Numbered from the stretch's first letter, positions 12,641 to 24,906 are shown. The stretch is 64,000 bases of DNA from Gnetum montanum (GCA_015680685.1 MNCI01020774.1:130373-194372); one strand, 5' to 3'. Notes: generated by a model from the sequence alone, not told the origin. Numbers and translations are program-made.

Positions 12641-14049
12641 ACCAAAAACTCATCCTTTAGTTATACAAGAAGAACAAAGTTCTTTACAAAAATTATAGGA
12701 TTACTAGGACAAGAATGACCAACATGATAAGTATAAGTGCCACATTAAAAAATTTATTCAAGTAGATGTATTACAAATTGAAAAAAATATTGGACAAACA
12801 ATAAAGGCTATAAAATTGTAATAGTTTTCAAAAATCTATCGATGATGAAGAATAGACTGAAATGTCTCCTCATTGATCAATGGATTTCTAGGTAGCAAAC
12901 ATGTCATGTTTTAACTTGAATATGTATTTATACTATTTCTCTATGGGAACATACTTTATTATTACCTTCTTGACCTCTTTATCTTATCTTGCAAAAGACC
13001 TTCAATATTAGATATTCATTTAGGCATTATCTGCAATCATAAAAGAATCAATGTTAATTTTGGAAATTTTCTCCTTAATGACTAAAATCTTTTCGGATCC
13101 TTGCTTAGCTAAAAATTTGAAAAATTTAGCATTTAAGCTTAATTTGATTACAAAATAATGTTTCTAAGGCTCAAGAACAATATAAATCATTAGGTTATTA
13201 AGTCATGTTAATTACTTTAACTATTAGTGATCACAATGTTTGAAAATTCCATCCTTAGCCCCCATGACAAATGAGCTCAACTCTAGAAGTGCATAAGATT
13301 TTAAATAATTGAAAGTAAATTTATAATTCACAACATATCCAAATGTTCAAAATCATGAGGTTTCAAAATGGACAAGAAATATTAAACATGGAGAAATTTT
13401 CAATCTAAAAACATTACAATTTAATCAAAATTGATAAGAAGTAGTCTCAAGATCATGTACAAATTTAGAGAAGATGCCCATGATATCCTTGAAGATGTGA
13501 GATTGATGCAAAGCCATGATCAACAAAATTCATGCAAGTGGATCCTTCCCAAAGTAGGTTCCTCCCATAATGTTCTTGCATAACCATCTCTATAGACGTC
13601 CATGAGTACCTAAGAAGTTAAAGGTGGATCATGCCTTTATTCTAAACACATAAACCACCTTGATTTGGATCTTTTACTATGCTATACAAAAACCATTAGG
13701 TGCATAATCATATGTAAAAGCAAGGTGAATAATGGAATGAGAAGAAATTGCAAAGATAGTGACATGAGATACCTTACCATTTCTTTAATAGGTTCTTATG
13801 TCAATTTTGATTAAAATGATCATCATAATCATCCATCCAAGTTTCAAACCAAATCCATACCTTTACCTATGACATAACTTTACCTCATCATGAACTTACC
13901 ACCATAGGACCACCATAATCATATGAAAACATCACTACTCAATAAAAGAAACAAAGAAGCAATTTGATTAATTAATTACTTAAACATTAAGATTTGAGGA
14001 AACTTGGCCATTGGTTAAAGGGATGCCTTCCAGCATGGGTAACATGTCT
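12641..14049 (-). other. Element 2 region after integrase; no domain seen
   Basis: Between the integrase remnant and the polypurine tract I see no recognisable domain on either strand. In intact relatives this would be the integrase C-terminus and untranslated sequence. Confidence 0.4.
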
Positions 14050-15000
14050 TTCTAGCCCCATAACCAATACTAATCCCACCAAAAAAGTACCTTCAAGCAT
14101 GGGTAACAAAATATCTATGTTAATGTTATATGCATTTGTAAGTATATGGAGTTAAATTTAAATGGGAAGTTTAGGTAACTTTTCATATACTAACTCATAG
14201 GGAGAGTAGTCTATAGGGAGTTTCCATGTTGAGTAGTAGACCCATAGGGCATCATTAAGTTTAGTGCTCTAATCTTTTCTATATCTACTAATGGTCCTTG
14301 TTATGATTCTTATGATCTCCCTATTGGTTACCTCAGCTTGACTGTTGGCTTAAGAGTGATAGTGTATTATCAATTTATGTTTCAACTCCAAGAGTAGCAT
14401 TAACTTTCAAAAGGTAGCACTTTTGAAATGGATTCCATTGTTAGAAATTAGCGCACTAAGCATGTCAAATCTATTTACAACCTATTATTAAAAGAGTCAA
14501 CTTATAGTAGAGGAAGTACAATTAGTGATGGTTGTAGCTTTGCCCCATTTGGTACAGTAGTCCATAGAAACTATTATGTAAGACTTTTCATTAGACATTG
14601 GGATGATGGATCTCATAACGTTAATTCCCTAAAGATTAAAAATCTCTAATGGTTGAATTCACTATTAGGGCCCTTCCATTCTGGCTATTATTCCTCTATT
14701 TTGTTGACATCGTTCTCATGAATGGGCAATGTGGTGGACATCCTTCAAGACTATAGGCCAAAAATATCTGACCATTATGATTTTTATGGCTATTCTCCTT
14801 CTAGCATAATGGCCTTAATAAGGACCTTCATGAGCATCTTAGAGAACTTGGAGTTTATCTTCATTATGTATACATCATTGTACTAGGCCATCTCCATAAA
14901 TTTTATAGAGGTTTCCCTCTATCTTTGTGTAATGTTTGACCTAGTGAATGACTTTTTGTTTATTCTTATGGTTCTATCCTACAAGGATCTCCTCTATAAG
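14050..15000 (-). pseudogene. Integrase remnant of element 2
   Basis: The minus strand reads PLEIFNLWGINVMRSIIPMS, EKSYIIVSMDYCTKWGKATT, a second-Asp region ALISNNGIHFKS (D replaced by N), HKLIIHYHS.ANSQAEVTN and KLNDALWVYYSTWKLPI with PYELVYEKLPKLPI. These are the catalytic core and C-terminal blocks of a Ty3/gypsy integrase, matching element 1. The sequence between 14640 and 15000 should hold the zinc-binding HHCC segment but is poorly preserved. There are several in-frame stops. Confidence 0.8.
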
Positions 15001-16680
15001 TAGGTAGAAGAGGAATTCATCATAACATTTTTTGATCCTTGATGTTAAAGCCTTAGTTGCCTTAACAAAAAAGAAGTTTATCTAGAAATTGAACAAAATA
15101 AATGTTCTTCATCAAACTTGTTATCCCATCTTAACTCAAAAAAATGATAAGTAATTACATTCTCAATTCCCTTCTTGTCCACCATTGTTAAATCAAATTC
15201 TTCTAAGATCACTATCCACTATATAATACATGGACTCACTACTACTTTATTCATAAGAAAGCAAATGATACTATAGTTAGTATGTACAAAAATAGAATAT
15301 TCAATCACATAGTTCCTGAATTTCTCAAGGACATACACCATTGCCACTAGCTCTTTTTCTATTATGGTGTAGTTGATTTATGCACCTACAATGCTCCTAC
15401 TAGCACAATGAATGTAATATGGATGTTTTTTTATCATCCATCTATGCAAGTACTACTCTCAAAATAAAATTAGATGCTTCAATAATGATGTGAAATGGCT
15501 TGGACTAATCCAGTGCTTACAGGATTGGTGTTTCTATGAGTGTCTTCTTCAAGAGTTGAAATGCCTTCTTGCATTCCTTGGTTCATTCAAATGTTACATT
15601 CTTCTTAATGAGCTTCACCAACGATTTGATAGTTTTTGAGAAATTTGCAATGAAGTGCCTATAGAAACCAGTGTGCCCAAAGAATGACCTCACATCTTTA
15701 ACTATTTGAGGTTGCCTAGGGATTTCTTAAATAACCTTTGTCATTTTAGAATCCATCTTAATGCCTTTTTCTAAGATCCAACGTCCAAGAATAATGCCCT
15801 CTTGGACCATCAAGTGGCTCTTTTTCTAGTTGAGCTTTAGGTTAGTTTTCATACATCATTTTAGTACCTACTTAAGATAGTCTAAAGCTTGTTCAAAATC
15901 ATCATCATAGATGGAGAAGTCATCCATAAATATTTCCACACCATTACTATATTGCTACTAAAAGATGCTAAGAACAAGACCTTAGAAGGTTGCAGGAGCA
16001 TTACATAGACCAAAAAGCATCTTTCTATATGTGAAAGTTCTCCAAGGACTTATGAACATTGTTTTGACTTGATCTTCTAGAGAAATTTATATTTGGTTTT
16101 AGCTACTATATCCATCTAGAAAACTATAGTAGCTATGCTTTATGAGGATGTCCAATACCTGATTCACAAATGGAAAGGAAAATGATCTTTGAAAGTAGTC
16201 ATGTTTAATAGCCTTAAATCTATGCAAATCCTCCATTGCCCTCTTTTCTTTGGTATGATGACAAGTGGACTAACCCACTTTCTATCTACCACTTAATAGA
16301 TGAATCTAGCCTTAAGGAGATTTTCTACCTCCTTTTTAACAACTTGTTTTAATTTTGGATTCAACCTCCTTTGTGGCTATATTTTGAACTTGATAATAGG
16401 ATATGTGTAGATTCAATGCTAGCATATGCATGGATCTATCCCCATTATCTCTTCATATGACCAAGCAAACACTATTGGCCATGTTTCAACTACTTTCAAA
16501 AGCTTCTCTTTTTGTTCCTTTTTAAGGTGGACATTTATGATTACCACTTTACTATTACTTAGAAGCACATATTTTAAAGATTCTCATAATTTTTTTAATT
16601 TTAAGAGCTCTAGTTTAGAGATTTCTAATACATCTAACTCTCTATCTCTTTTGTGTTCTAAATATGAGAGTTAGTACATG
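15001..16680 (-). pseudogene. Reverse transcriptase and RNase H remnant of element 2
   Basis: Reading right to left: the catalytic loop as VEIFMDDFSIYDDDF (about 15900-15945), the region NLKLN.KKSHLMVQEGIILG, the connection block KDVRSFFGHTGFYRHFI and NFSKTIKSL, then the RNase H start F.IIIEASNF.L. The FMDD variant and flanking residues match element 1. Numerous stops (for example inside the ATF block before the catalytic loop) make it non-functional. RNase H continues down to about 15060. Confidence 0.85.
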
Positions 16681-16929
16681 ATTTTCTCCATTTCATTCAT
16701 CTTTTCTATAGAAGCACTTGTGAAGATCTCTATTGATTTTATGCACATTGTAGAACTATAGCTATTATCTATGGTCAACCACTAAGTACCTTATTATTTT
16801 GTGGTTGCTACATATAGGAACCTTTGAATACCTATGGATTAAGCACATCTTTTGTATGTTATGTTGGTCATGCTTTTGATTGTCAATATATGCAATTGCA
16901 TCCTATGTCATTGTATGTAACGCATGGAA

Positions 16930-17330
16930 ACCTCTTCTTTTCTATCTTGATAAATTTATTTTTTCTTTGATATTTCCAAGGAAAGGTCTTTGATTCCTAA
17001 CTTAGCATCAATTTTACTTAGCCAAGCCCTCCCCATAATGATTGGAAAGTCTCCCTTGCAATTATCCATATGGATCACTAGAAAATCTACCAAATATGAC
17101 CATCCATTGATGGTAGTTACAATGTCCTCTACAAATCCCAATAGAACAATAATGCATTAGTCTGCAAGCTCTAACATGATATTACATTTCTTAAGTGAAG
17201 GTAGGCTCCATGTCTTATACATTTCTTCGGAAATTAAATTCATACCAAAACTTGAGTCTAACAAAACCTTTCATGGGTAATTTTCTATAATTTGTAAATA
17301 AATTAGAAGACTTCTAGGATTAGTTCTATT
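16930..17330 (-). pseudogene. Aspartic protease remnant of element 2
   Basis: The open segment 16956-17141 reads GFVEDIVTTI, VDFLVIHMDNCKGDFPIIMG, RAWLSKIDAKLGI and LSLEIS. It aligns closely with the element 1 protease (VED.L, DFLVIHVDN, IMGRSWLS.INAKLGI). Upstream on the minus strand (17142-17330) the frame is broken, so the catalytic DTGA region is not readable. Confidence 0.75.
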
Positions 17331-18489
17331 CCAAGGAAGGTGTACTACTTTTATCTAATCTATCATGACATGGGTTAACATGACAATTTGAACATTTTGA
17401 TGTCTTTGGTTTGAAGGTGGCTTTGTAGATATTCCTTAGATAGTTTACGAGGATTCCATAGTCATAGATGCCTATGGTTTAGGTGGACTGTTAGGTCAAA
17501 AAATGGCATTTTTTAAGGTTTACACTAAGAACCACCTAAATTATCATCCACTTTCAATTTCATAGCTCTTGCAGTATTCCACTACTAAGGTTGTAGAGGT
17601 ATTTTACCTTACATAGGTGTTGCAATTGATAAGGGAGTGAAGGCATGAGATGCATGGTATTATGAGTGGTGAGGAGTATATGTGGAGGAAGATTCAACTC
17701 ATGGACTAACAAGTCTATGATATTCAAGAGGATAGTAATGATGGGAAAGTGTGTGGGTAGTAGAGCCACTTGGTGAAATTAACTATTGGAAATAGTATCT
17801 ATAAGGATTTGGCTATTGGTAAAGGTATTGTTTCCTTGGTGATGGCATCCCCCAAGACTATGGGTTATGCCACTACTAAAATTAGTTCTAAGGTTAAGGT
17901 GACATTCCACTTGGGTAGTATTATTGTTGGTGAAACTACTAGCTATAGCTGTATTAAGGATAAGTCAACCTCCTTAGTGCTTATCTTTTAACAAATTTTG
18001 GATTTAAAGTGTATACCCTAGACTTATGCAAGTATGATATAATTGGAAAAAAATCCTTTGGATGTTCGTATTAGCATATGTTGCATCCTTCATTGTCTGA
18101 ATCAAAATCTATAACTTCTTCAATTATTGTAGCTTTAACCTTTTGAAGGCAATAGTCCTTTCTATGTCCTTTTTCCTCCTTTTATCTATATTCTTGAATC
18201 TTCCTCATTCTGCTTTCTCCTCCATGATATTTATGATTGTTTGAAACTTCTCATCAAGATAGTCCCACATCTTGTCTATCTTAGCTAATATTTTAGTAAT
18301 GGACTTTTGAATCAACAAGGTCTTTCTTTGCATGGCCTCCTATACTAGTGGTGTTTCCTTCTCTAGGTCACAAAGAGAAACCTCTTTTTTATGGATGGAG
18401 GGATTTCTATTATAGTCTTCTATACTTTATTTTTTAAAAAAACTTCCATCTTTCTTTGCTAGCTAATCAATGAGTCTTTGGATTTGATG
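17331..18489 (-). other. Element 2 gag-protease linker
   Basis: This is the equivalent of the proline-rich linker of element C (49690-50519) and of 4650-5590 in element 1. It is heavily decayed. Plus-strand frames here (17770-17991) look like shadows. Confidence 0.4.
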
Positions 18490-19300
18490 AACCCTCATTT
18501 CTAATAGTCTCCCTTGGACATAGATTTCAAGAGTTTTCCTAGTTTTATTTTTGAGCCCATCTATGATGTGGCAAAGCTACTCCTATTGAGAGAAACCATG
18601 GCCTAGATATCAATGTAGCAAAGAATATTATCTTTCCAAGATTGGATCAAGGGATTCATGGTTACCTTACTTTCCCCCTTGAATCTATTTCCTTAAGTTA
18701 AATACCCTAGAGTATAACTAATATTTATCATTGAACAATTCTAACATTATATTATATCTATGAATAGATTCTAGTTCCAAGGATCAACACCAACTTTTAG
18801 CTTCATTTATAAGTATTCTAGGGAATAAATTAAGCCTTTGCCAGTTATTTTCAATGTTCTACAAGGTGAAGGCATCATGGAAGACTTGCAGATGGTGCTA
18901 CGGATTAGCATTGTAGCATCTCTCAAAGTTAGGAATATTATTCATACGAAGTTATTTAATTTGGCTACCCCTCTAATTTCTAGTGGGGATGTGAACTACC
19001 TCACAAATGTTGATCATGATCCTTCTAGCAAGTCATGGTTCATCATAGTCATCTCGTTTATCATGGTTTCTATCATGGCCATGTCTCCTATGATGTGGCC
19101 TACTACACCTTCTATCTTAATGATGTTCTTCTTCTTCTTTCTCTTATCTACATTCCCCTTTTTCATCCCTATAATATGGTTTTGTATCATCTCCACCTTA
19201 GCTTTTATTATTTCTCATTCAATCCTAGTCATGTTCTCCCTTGTCAAAGCTAGATGATGAGAAAGATTATGAGGATGTAGAGCTAGAGGAGTTGTGCAAA
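18490..19300 (-). pseudogene. gag remnant of element 2
   Basis: The minus strand at about 18740-18900 reads HHLQVFHDAF, then NIENNWQRLNLFPRILINEA followed by KSW, and LELESIHRYNIMLELFNDKY. This aligns with both the element 1 gag and the intact gag of C (HLQAFYDAY, NNIDNGWQKLQLLPMTLI). The N-terminal low-complexity part (19014-19196) parallels 3793-4005 of element 1. The long plus-strand frame here (18838-19257) is a shadow. Confidence 0.75.
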
Positions 19301-20049
19301 CTTGCTCTTCTTCTCTAGTCCCTTGGTTGTTCTCTTTCTTGGTAAATAAGATACTTTGGCCTTAAGGCCCTCCTAGTTTTGGATCCAATTCTCCCCTTAC
19401 CTTGGTTTCTTACCAAGGTTAAGCGTAACTATTAGTGCATCATGTTACCTTCACCGAAGAGTGGAGGACCATGGTATTGAGATTTTCCTGATGGATATTT
19501 GGTGTTCTTCTTTTCTAACTATGATGTTAGCATAATTGAAACTCTTTTATCCTTGAAGGCTTCATGGTAGACCTCCATGAGTTTGTCTTTTCAAAGTTAG
19601 GTCTCTATAGATTGATAATCTCTAGAGAGGTAATCTATCACTCAGTACTCTAGGGCTATTACTTCAAGCCCCAACATTGTCAACACTATCATGAATATTG
19701 ATGGAATAACAAGATCAAATGGCAACATAATGTTTTCCTCTTGGTCTCTTCATTGTAGTTGCTCATTGTAACAAAGAATAAAAGTAAAGTTTAGATAGTA
19801 TGAATCCATATGGGTGTAGACCACTTGGAGCTATTAGGGTACTTCATCCAAGTTCTTTCTTACCCTATCATGAAGTTTTGTAGATCATTTGCAAGTGGGA
19901 AATCAACCCTATGAGAAGAAAAAATATTTTAGGTTTTTCTTTTAGTATGCCTTTAATAGAATATTATTATTTTTATAATGATTATTCATTATTTTCCTAC
20001 AAATATCTTTATATGATTTAATTATCTAGAACACTCGGTGCACAATAGT
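19301..20049 (-). other. Untranslated leader of element 2
   Basis: Sequence between the primer site and gag. No domain is visible. The leader is longer than the ~110-bp equivalent in element C. Confidence 0.5.
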
Positions 20050-20068
20050 TCCTCAGTAATGGCATCAA
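20050..20068 (-). promoter_or_regulatory. Primer-binding site of element 2, tRNA-Asp type
   Basis: The minus strand reads TTGATGCCATTACTGAGGA. Against the consensus TGGCGCCGTTGCCGGGGA every difference is G-to-A or C-to-T, so this is a transition-decayed tRNA-Asp primer site. It directly abuts the LTR end. Confidence 0.75.
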
Positions 20069-20999
20069 TGATGAATACCGAACGTCCCCTATGCTCAATC
20101 ATACGAATCATAAGAGTACATACACAATTTGGTCCAATTCAATGGAACTATGGGCTAATAGTATTCTTGATAATTAAGCATGATGTTGCCAGTCATCGTC
20201 TTTTGAATCATCACTTGTGCTAGCCCAATTAGTATGGTTAAGTGTGATTAAGGCATAATATGTTTTTATTTCTATTATTTTTATTATTAAAACATTAAAA
20301 TAATAAAGTGATTAAAATATTAAGTTCCAACTAACTATGGAATTAAGAATGATTTAAGCTATCCTAAGCATAGAGCATCTATCCCCACTTTCCATACCCA
20401 TCCTAAACCTATATTAACGTTGTTGGGTTACTAACTGTCTACTGCTAGGCATACCAAGCATCCACTGATAGGATTACCAAACATTAATATATTATGCTCT
20501 AAGTGGTCATACCCATACTTCTATAAAATAAAATAGTAAACTACTAAGTGCTGGAAAGTAATGTGCATTAAGAATAAATTGCTAAAATAAACTATTAAGA
20601 ATAAAATGCTGAAAATAGACTAAGTGCAAGTCCAAGTGCTGCAATGAAAGAAATTTTTCTCAATTTAATTATTGTCATGTAGAAGTGTCCAAGTACATCA
20701 TGCACTTGAACAAAACTCCATACAATCAACTCAATCCCTACTACAAGCACTCATAGGAAAATTTGGTGAAGTTTTATGAAAGAAAACTACAAAAGTCTAG
20801 CTACTAGAATAACCAAAGATGCCATAAACATGTTAGGTGATTCATATTTATAGGCATTTATTATTATTATAGCATCATATTTGTGACATAGCATTCCAAC
20901 CTATGATATAGTAGATGCAATTTAGTAGCTACAATATCACAAATACAATATCGTAGATGTGACATCTTAGATGATTAGTTCAATTTTCATGATTTATCA
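20069..20999 (-). repeat. 5' LTR of element 2
   Basis: It pairs with 11745-12626. It begins TGATGAATACC on the plus strand and ends ...TTTATCA before CTTGG. It contains the same U3 GATAT-rich repeats (20900-20970) in decayed form. Confidence 0.85.
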
Positions 21000-21926
21000 C
21001 TTGGACATCAAGATAGCTCTTCTATTAAATTACTGGGAAAAATTCATAGTAATGGTCCTTAAGTTGAGCTTTGTATTGTGGGCTAGATCATGTAAATATT
21101 TGGCCTATCTACTCATGCTCTAGTATCTCACTCAATAGACAATTCATTGAAATAAGCTTAATTCAACTGAATTTCCTATTAATGGATTTCTACTAACCTT
21201 CATTGCAACATATTATTCATGTACTGAATAAGAAAAAAAAAACCTTTTTATTTTCTAAAGCTATCCAAGCTCAAACATGATAATCTACAATAAAATTAAT
21301 TTCATATTCTAAATAGAAATTTAAATCCAAAATAAAAATTTGATGAGGATACCTAAGATCTATCACCTTTGCAATAGAATTTTCGTAACCCCAAACTTTT
21401 GCAAGCTGCATTGGAAGAAGCTTGATGATCTTTCCTATCTTTGGATCTATCTAAAATCTACCACTAAGCACCTCTTCATTGTATTTTTGAGCTTATCTTT
21501 CAATAATTTTGGACTTGATGATGCCATAAAGCTCATACTATTTTCTAAAACTAATATTGATAAATTAGTTTGTATTTCCTTTGAAATGAAGCTTTTCCTT
21601 TCATAAATTGTTTCAGCAACTAGAAGATTAATAACATCTCTTATTATATTAGCCCTATATGTCTAAATCTCAACTTGTGAAGACTTGTATTCTCATAAGC
21701 TTTATACCAAACCTTCATTATTTTTAGGCTTTTAAGCCTTTTCTTCTTAAGGCATGATCTTCATTGAAATTGAACAATTATTTCTCTTCTTATTATAGCT
21801 CTAAATGTCCAATGTCAATGCATTAATATAGATGATAGATGTTTAGTTTGAAATGTTGTAGATATTCTAAGAACCTAAAGGTATCAACATCTTAGAACTT
21901 GTATGGAACTTCTTCTCTCTCCTTGT
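21000..21926 (-). pseudogene. F: unidentified retroelement ORF remnant, proximal part
   Basis: On the minus strand a readable stretch at about 21215-21410 gives LAKVWGYENSIAKVIDLRYP, then HQIFILDLNFYLEYEINFIV, then WIALENKKVFFSYSVHE. Removing element 2 and one copy of the target duplication leaves a frame open across the junction (RAILMSK joined to EFYMNCVYAHLFKF). That supports this being one gene with 9.8-11.7 kb. No family is assigned. Possibly a plant-mobile-domain-like ORF of a non-autonomous retroelement. Element D is inserted at its right edge. Confidence 0.4.
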
Positions 21927-22265
21927 TGTTGGCGACTGTTTGGGATGCGACCGCCAACGAGTGTCCTCGAACAGGATTTAGGTGCCTGCTGGTCTCTGGC
22001 TACACCAAGGCCTAGATACCTCCAAATAGACTCAGTAGCTAATGTGAGTATGTGTGTGTGCTGTTGCGGCGTGCGGTTGTGAGAAATGTGACAAATTCGT
22101 TGTGTGTGAACTACAAATGACTTACTTTAAAGAGATTCAGCCAACTTTGTCCAGTACTGTGAGTTGTTGAAAATTTCCTATTTTGTTCAACTGCCTAGTC
22201 TACGCAGTCCTTATAATAACTACTTGTAACAAATAAAATTTTGCAAAAACATTTGAGCACAACTC

Positions 22266-22917
22266 NNNNNNNNNNNNNNNNNNNNNNNNNNNNNNNNNNN
22301 NNNNNNNNNNNNNNNNNNNNNNNNNNNNNNNNNNNNNNNNNNNNNNNNNNNNNNNNNNNNNNNNNNNNNNNNNNNNNNNNNNNNNNNNNNNNNNNNNNNN
22401 NNNNNNNNNNNNNNNNNNNNNNNNNNNNNNNNNNNNNNNNNNNNNNNNNNNNNNNNNNNNNNNNNNNNNNNNNNNNNNNNNNNNNNNNNNNNNNNNNNNN
22501 NNNNNNNNNNNNNNNNNNNNNNNNNNNNNNNNNNNNNNNNNNNNNNNNNNNNNNNNNNNNNNNNNNNNNNNNNNNNNNNNNNNNNNNNNNNNNNNNNNNN
22601 NNNNNNNNNNNNNNNNNNNNNNNNNNNNNNNNNNNNNNNNNNNNNNNNNNNNNNNNNNNNNNNNNNNNNNNNNNNNNNNNNNNNNNNNNNNNNNNNNNNN
22701 NNNNNNNNNNNNNNNNNNNNNNNNNNNNNNNNNNNNNNNNNNNNNNNNNNNNNNNNNNNNNNNNNNNNNNNNNNNNNNNNNNNNNNNNNNNNNNNNNNNN
22801 NNNNNNNNNNNNNNNNNNNNNNNNNNNNNNNNNNNNNNNNNNNNNNNNNNNNNNNNNNNNNNNNNNNNNNNNNNNNNNNNNNNNNNNNNNNNNNNNNNNN
22901 NNNNNNNNNNNNNNNNN
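22266..22917. other. 652-N assembly gap inside the element D 3' LTR
   Basis: The flanks (GAGCACAACTC and CTTGACCCTTG) are found in the 5' LTR at 31402 and 32244. The missing sequence should therefore correspond to 31403-32243, about 841 bases. Confidence 0.95.
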
Positions 22918-22932
22918 CTTGACCCTTGAAGT

Positions 22933-22942
22933 CTATTTATAG
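22933..22942 (-). promoter_or_regulatory. TATA box of the D 3' LTR
   Basis: The minus strand reads CCTATAAATAGAC. An identical copy lies in the 5' LTR at 32258-32269. Confidence 0.6.
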
Positions 22943-23593
22943 GATTCCAAGGTAGGTAGGGAAGTTACAATTTTAAAAATATCTCACCTAACTTTTCTCC
23001 CAAGTAATTGGACTAACCAATTAGGAGATTACTTGGCCAACAAGTTAGGAGGTTACTTGCCCAACAAGTTAGGTAAGTTACAATAATTTTAGGTGGTTTC
23101 AACCATAAAAGAGATAAAAATGCTACAGTTGACAAGTGTCTTCATGATAAAATATTATAATTGTAACTATCATAGGAAGTTACAACTTCCATAGGAATAA
23201 TAGCCAAATGTCTCCTTTTATAGGATGTTACAAAAATATTTCATAACTGGCTTTTCATCATTTTTTAAATCATAAAATATTTTATTTATATCATAGTAGT
23301 AAAGATAGTAACCATGGAGTTGTTGCTCATTTTATCATCCATCTTCATAAGCTTTGGATAAGTTTATGCTACCTCCACATTCAATTAACAATGCAAATAT
23401 CATATTTGACAAAGCGAACATTCATTCTTTAATCTTCTTTCAACATTTTCTTCTAATGATAATAAACTCACGCTAATTATCAATATTATCTTTGAGGCTA
23501 CGTTTTTGTTGTTGTTTTTTTAGAAATATAATAAGTTATAAAATTAACTGAATACGTTAACTTTATGGGAGGGTGAATATATTGCAAATGTAA

Positions 23594-24150
23594 ATGTTTT
23601 GTAACGTGGTTAACTGCGTTGCTTTGCTTGCTCCTTCTGTGCGCGCTCCCTCCCGCGATTTGTGTGCCACCGCTACTGAACTACTCCATCCGTTATTTCT
23701 CTACCACCGCTCTACATCAGATTGGCCCAAGGTCGCGATTACCGTCGTTGATTTGTTGCTGACGTCGCCCAAACCCTGCCGCTGCTTTTCTGCCGCCTTC
23801 TCCACATCTTCTGCGTCCGCCATGGCTGTGTGTCAACTATTGAACCCCCACAAACGTGATTGCAGTTGGAACAGCTTTTTCGCGGAGCTCGGCGTAGTTA
23901 CTAACTTGCTCATATCAACAGTGCACTGACTTGAATCTGAGAACCTTCAGCAATGGTGTCTTGCCCCTATTCGTGGACAACGTCCAAGTCCGGTGCATTC
24001 GTATTTTTGTTTTGCAGTTTTTGCTCATAACTGTCCAGAGTTGCAGGCAAAGGCGTAGGCATAGCAATCAGCTGCGTTCTGGCCCTGCTTTATTCATTTT
24101 CTGTAGTCTTTGGCCAGAAAATTAAGCTTAATATGAAAATAGAACAAAGA
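23594..24150 (+). other. GC-rich block in the D 3' LTR, possible captured gene fragment
   Basis: Within an AT-rich LTR, 23620-23930 is CpG- and GC-rich. It holds a 111-codon plus-strand (antisense) open frame ending STVH. An internal ATG in a strong context (CCGCCATGGCT, about 23817) begins MAVCQLLNPHKRDC. T-rich, intron-like sequence with CTGCAG acceptor-like sites follows. The same block, with the frame still open, is in the other LTR (32920-33480). It could be an acquired host 5' exon or simply a promoter-like CpG block. I recognise no protein family. Confidence 0.35.
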
Positions 24151-24890
24151 AACCCTCCGTGGCAAGTGTTTGACGAAATTGCAAATAGAATATGGAGTGA
24201 TTTCTGGCGTTTTCTTGGTCAATTTCAGCAGCAAGCATCACTGTGTTTTTGTTACCATTGATACTACGTTTTTCCTTTTGTGTTTAACCCTGTTTCTGCA
24301 AGTATTCAGCAACTGTTTTTGTGCTTTGTTCAGTGCCGTTTTGGAGGCCCTCTCTGGTTTCTTGTCATTGTAGATTGTTGTTTTTATTTTCCTATATTTT
24401 TCGGTATAGCAATGGTCACAGAGAATGGGGATTCCAGTGGCAAAGTGCTGGGGGAACCTGTTTCTGTCTTTCTACATGAATGTTTATTTCTGCAGAGTAC
24501 ATTGCTTGAAACTGTCCTGTGGGATAATGGGTTGCTATACTACCCTGGTCTCTTACAATAATACAGAGCATCTCCTTCATTTTGCAGCATTTCACTTTTT
24601 CCTTTCAGAGAAAAACATTTTGCTTACAGAGAAATATATTCTTAAATTTTACAAATAACTTCACCCTGCCCAGACTGCTGAACTTGCAATATTCATCTAT
24701 AAACCTCAGTGAATTATAAAGTGATTCTGTATTTATCAACCAGGGCTATGTAAGCTTTTCTCATATTTTTAAATATGAGAATGTCTTTTGTGCACTTATT
24801 CTCTTTCTCACTAGCTGAAAATTAAGCTACTTCTTCACAAATTCTCAACTAGTTTAAGTCTGCTTCATGAAATGGCCAAATGTGCCAACA

Positions 24891-24906
24891 TTTCTGCCCC
24901 CGAAAA
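24891..24906 (-). other. Polypurine tract of element D
   Basis: The minus strand reads TTTTCGGGGGCAGAAA immediately before the 3' LTR start TGTTGGCAC. It is the expected plus-strand primer. Confidence 0.9.

Larger units (their letters stand above)
11745..20999 (-). mobile_element. Element 2: full-length minus-strand Ty3/gypsy
   Basis: Two LTRs (11745-12626 and 20069-20999) flank gag, protease, RT-RNase H and integrase, all read right to left, with a primer site next to the right LTR. The flanks are TTTGG (11740-11744) and CTTGG (21000-21004), a 5-bp target duplication with one mismatch. LTR termini are TGATA...CATCA on the right and decayed on the left. It is the most complete relative of element 1. 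About 9.25 kb long and inactive, since every domain carries stops. Confidence 0.85.
21927..24890 (-). repeat. 3' LTR of element D (contains a 652-N gap)
   Basis: It matches 31065-34216 nearly base for base outside the gap at 22266-22917. The ends are TGTTGGCGAC and GTGCCAACA. It lies between the CTTGT duplication and the polypurine tract. Confidence 0.95.

Noticed and set aside
22241-22942. 233-aa ORF
   Set aside because: Almost entirely Ns in the element D LTR gap.
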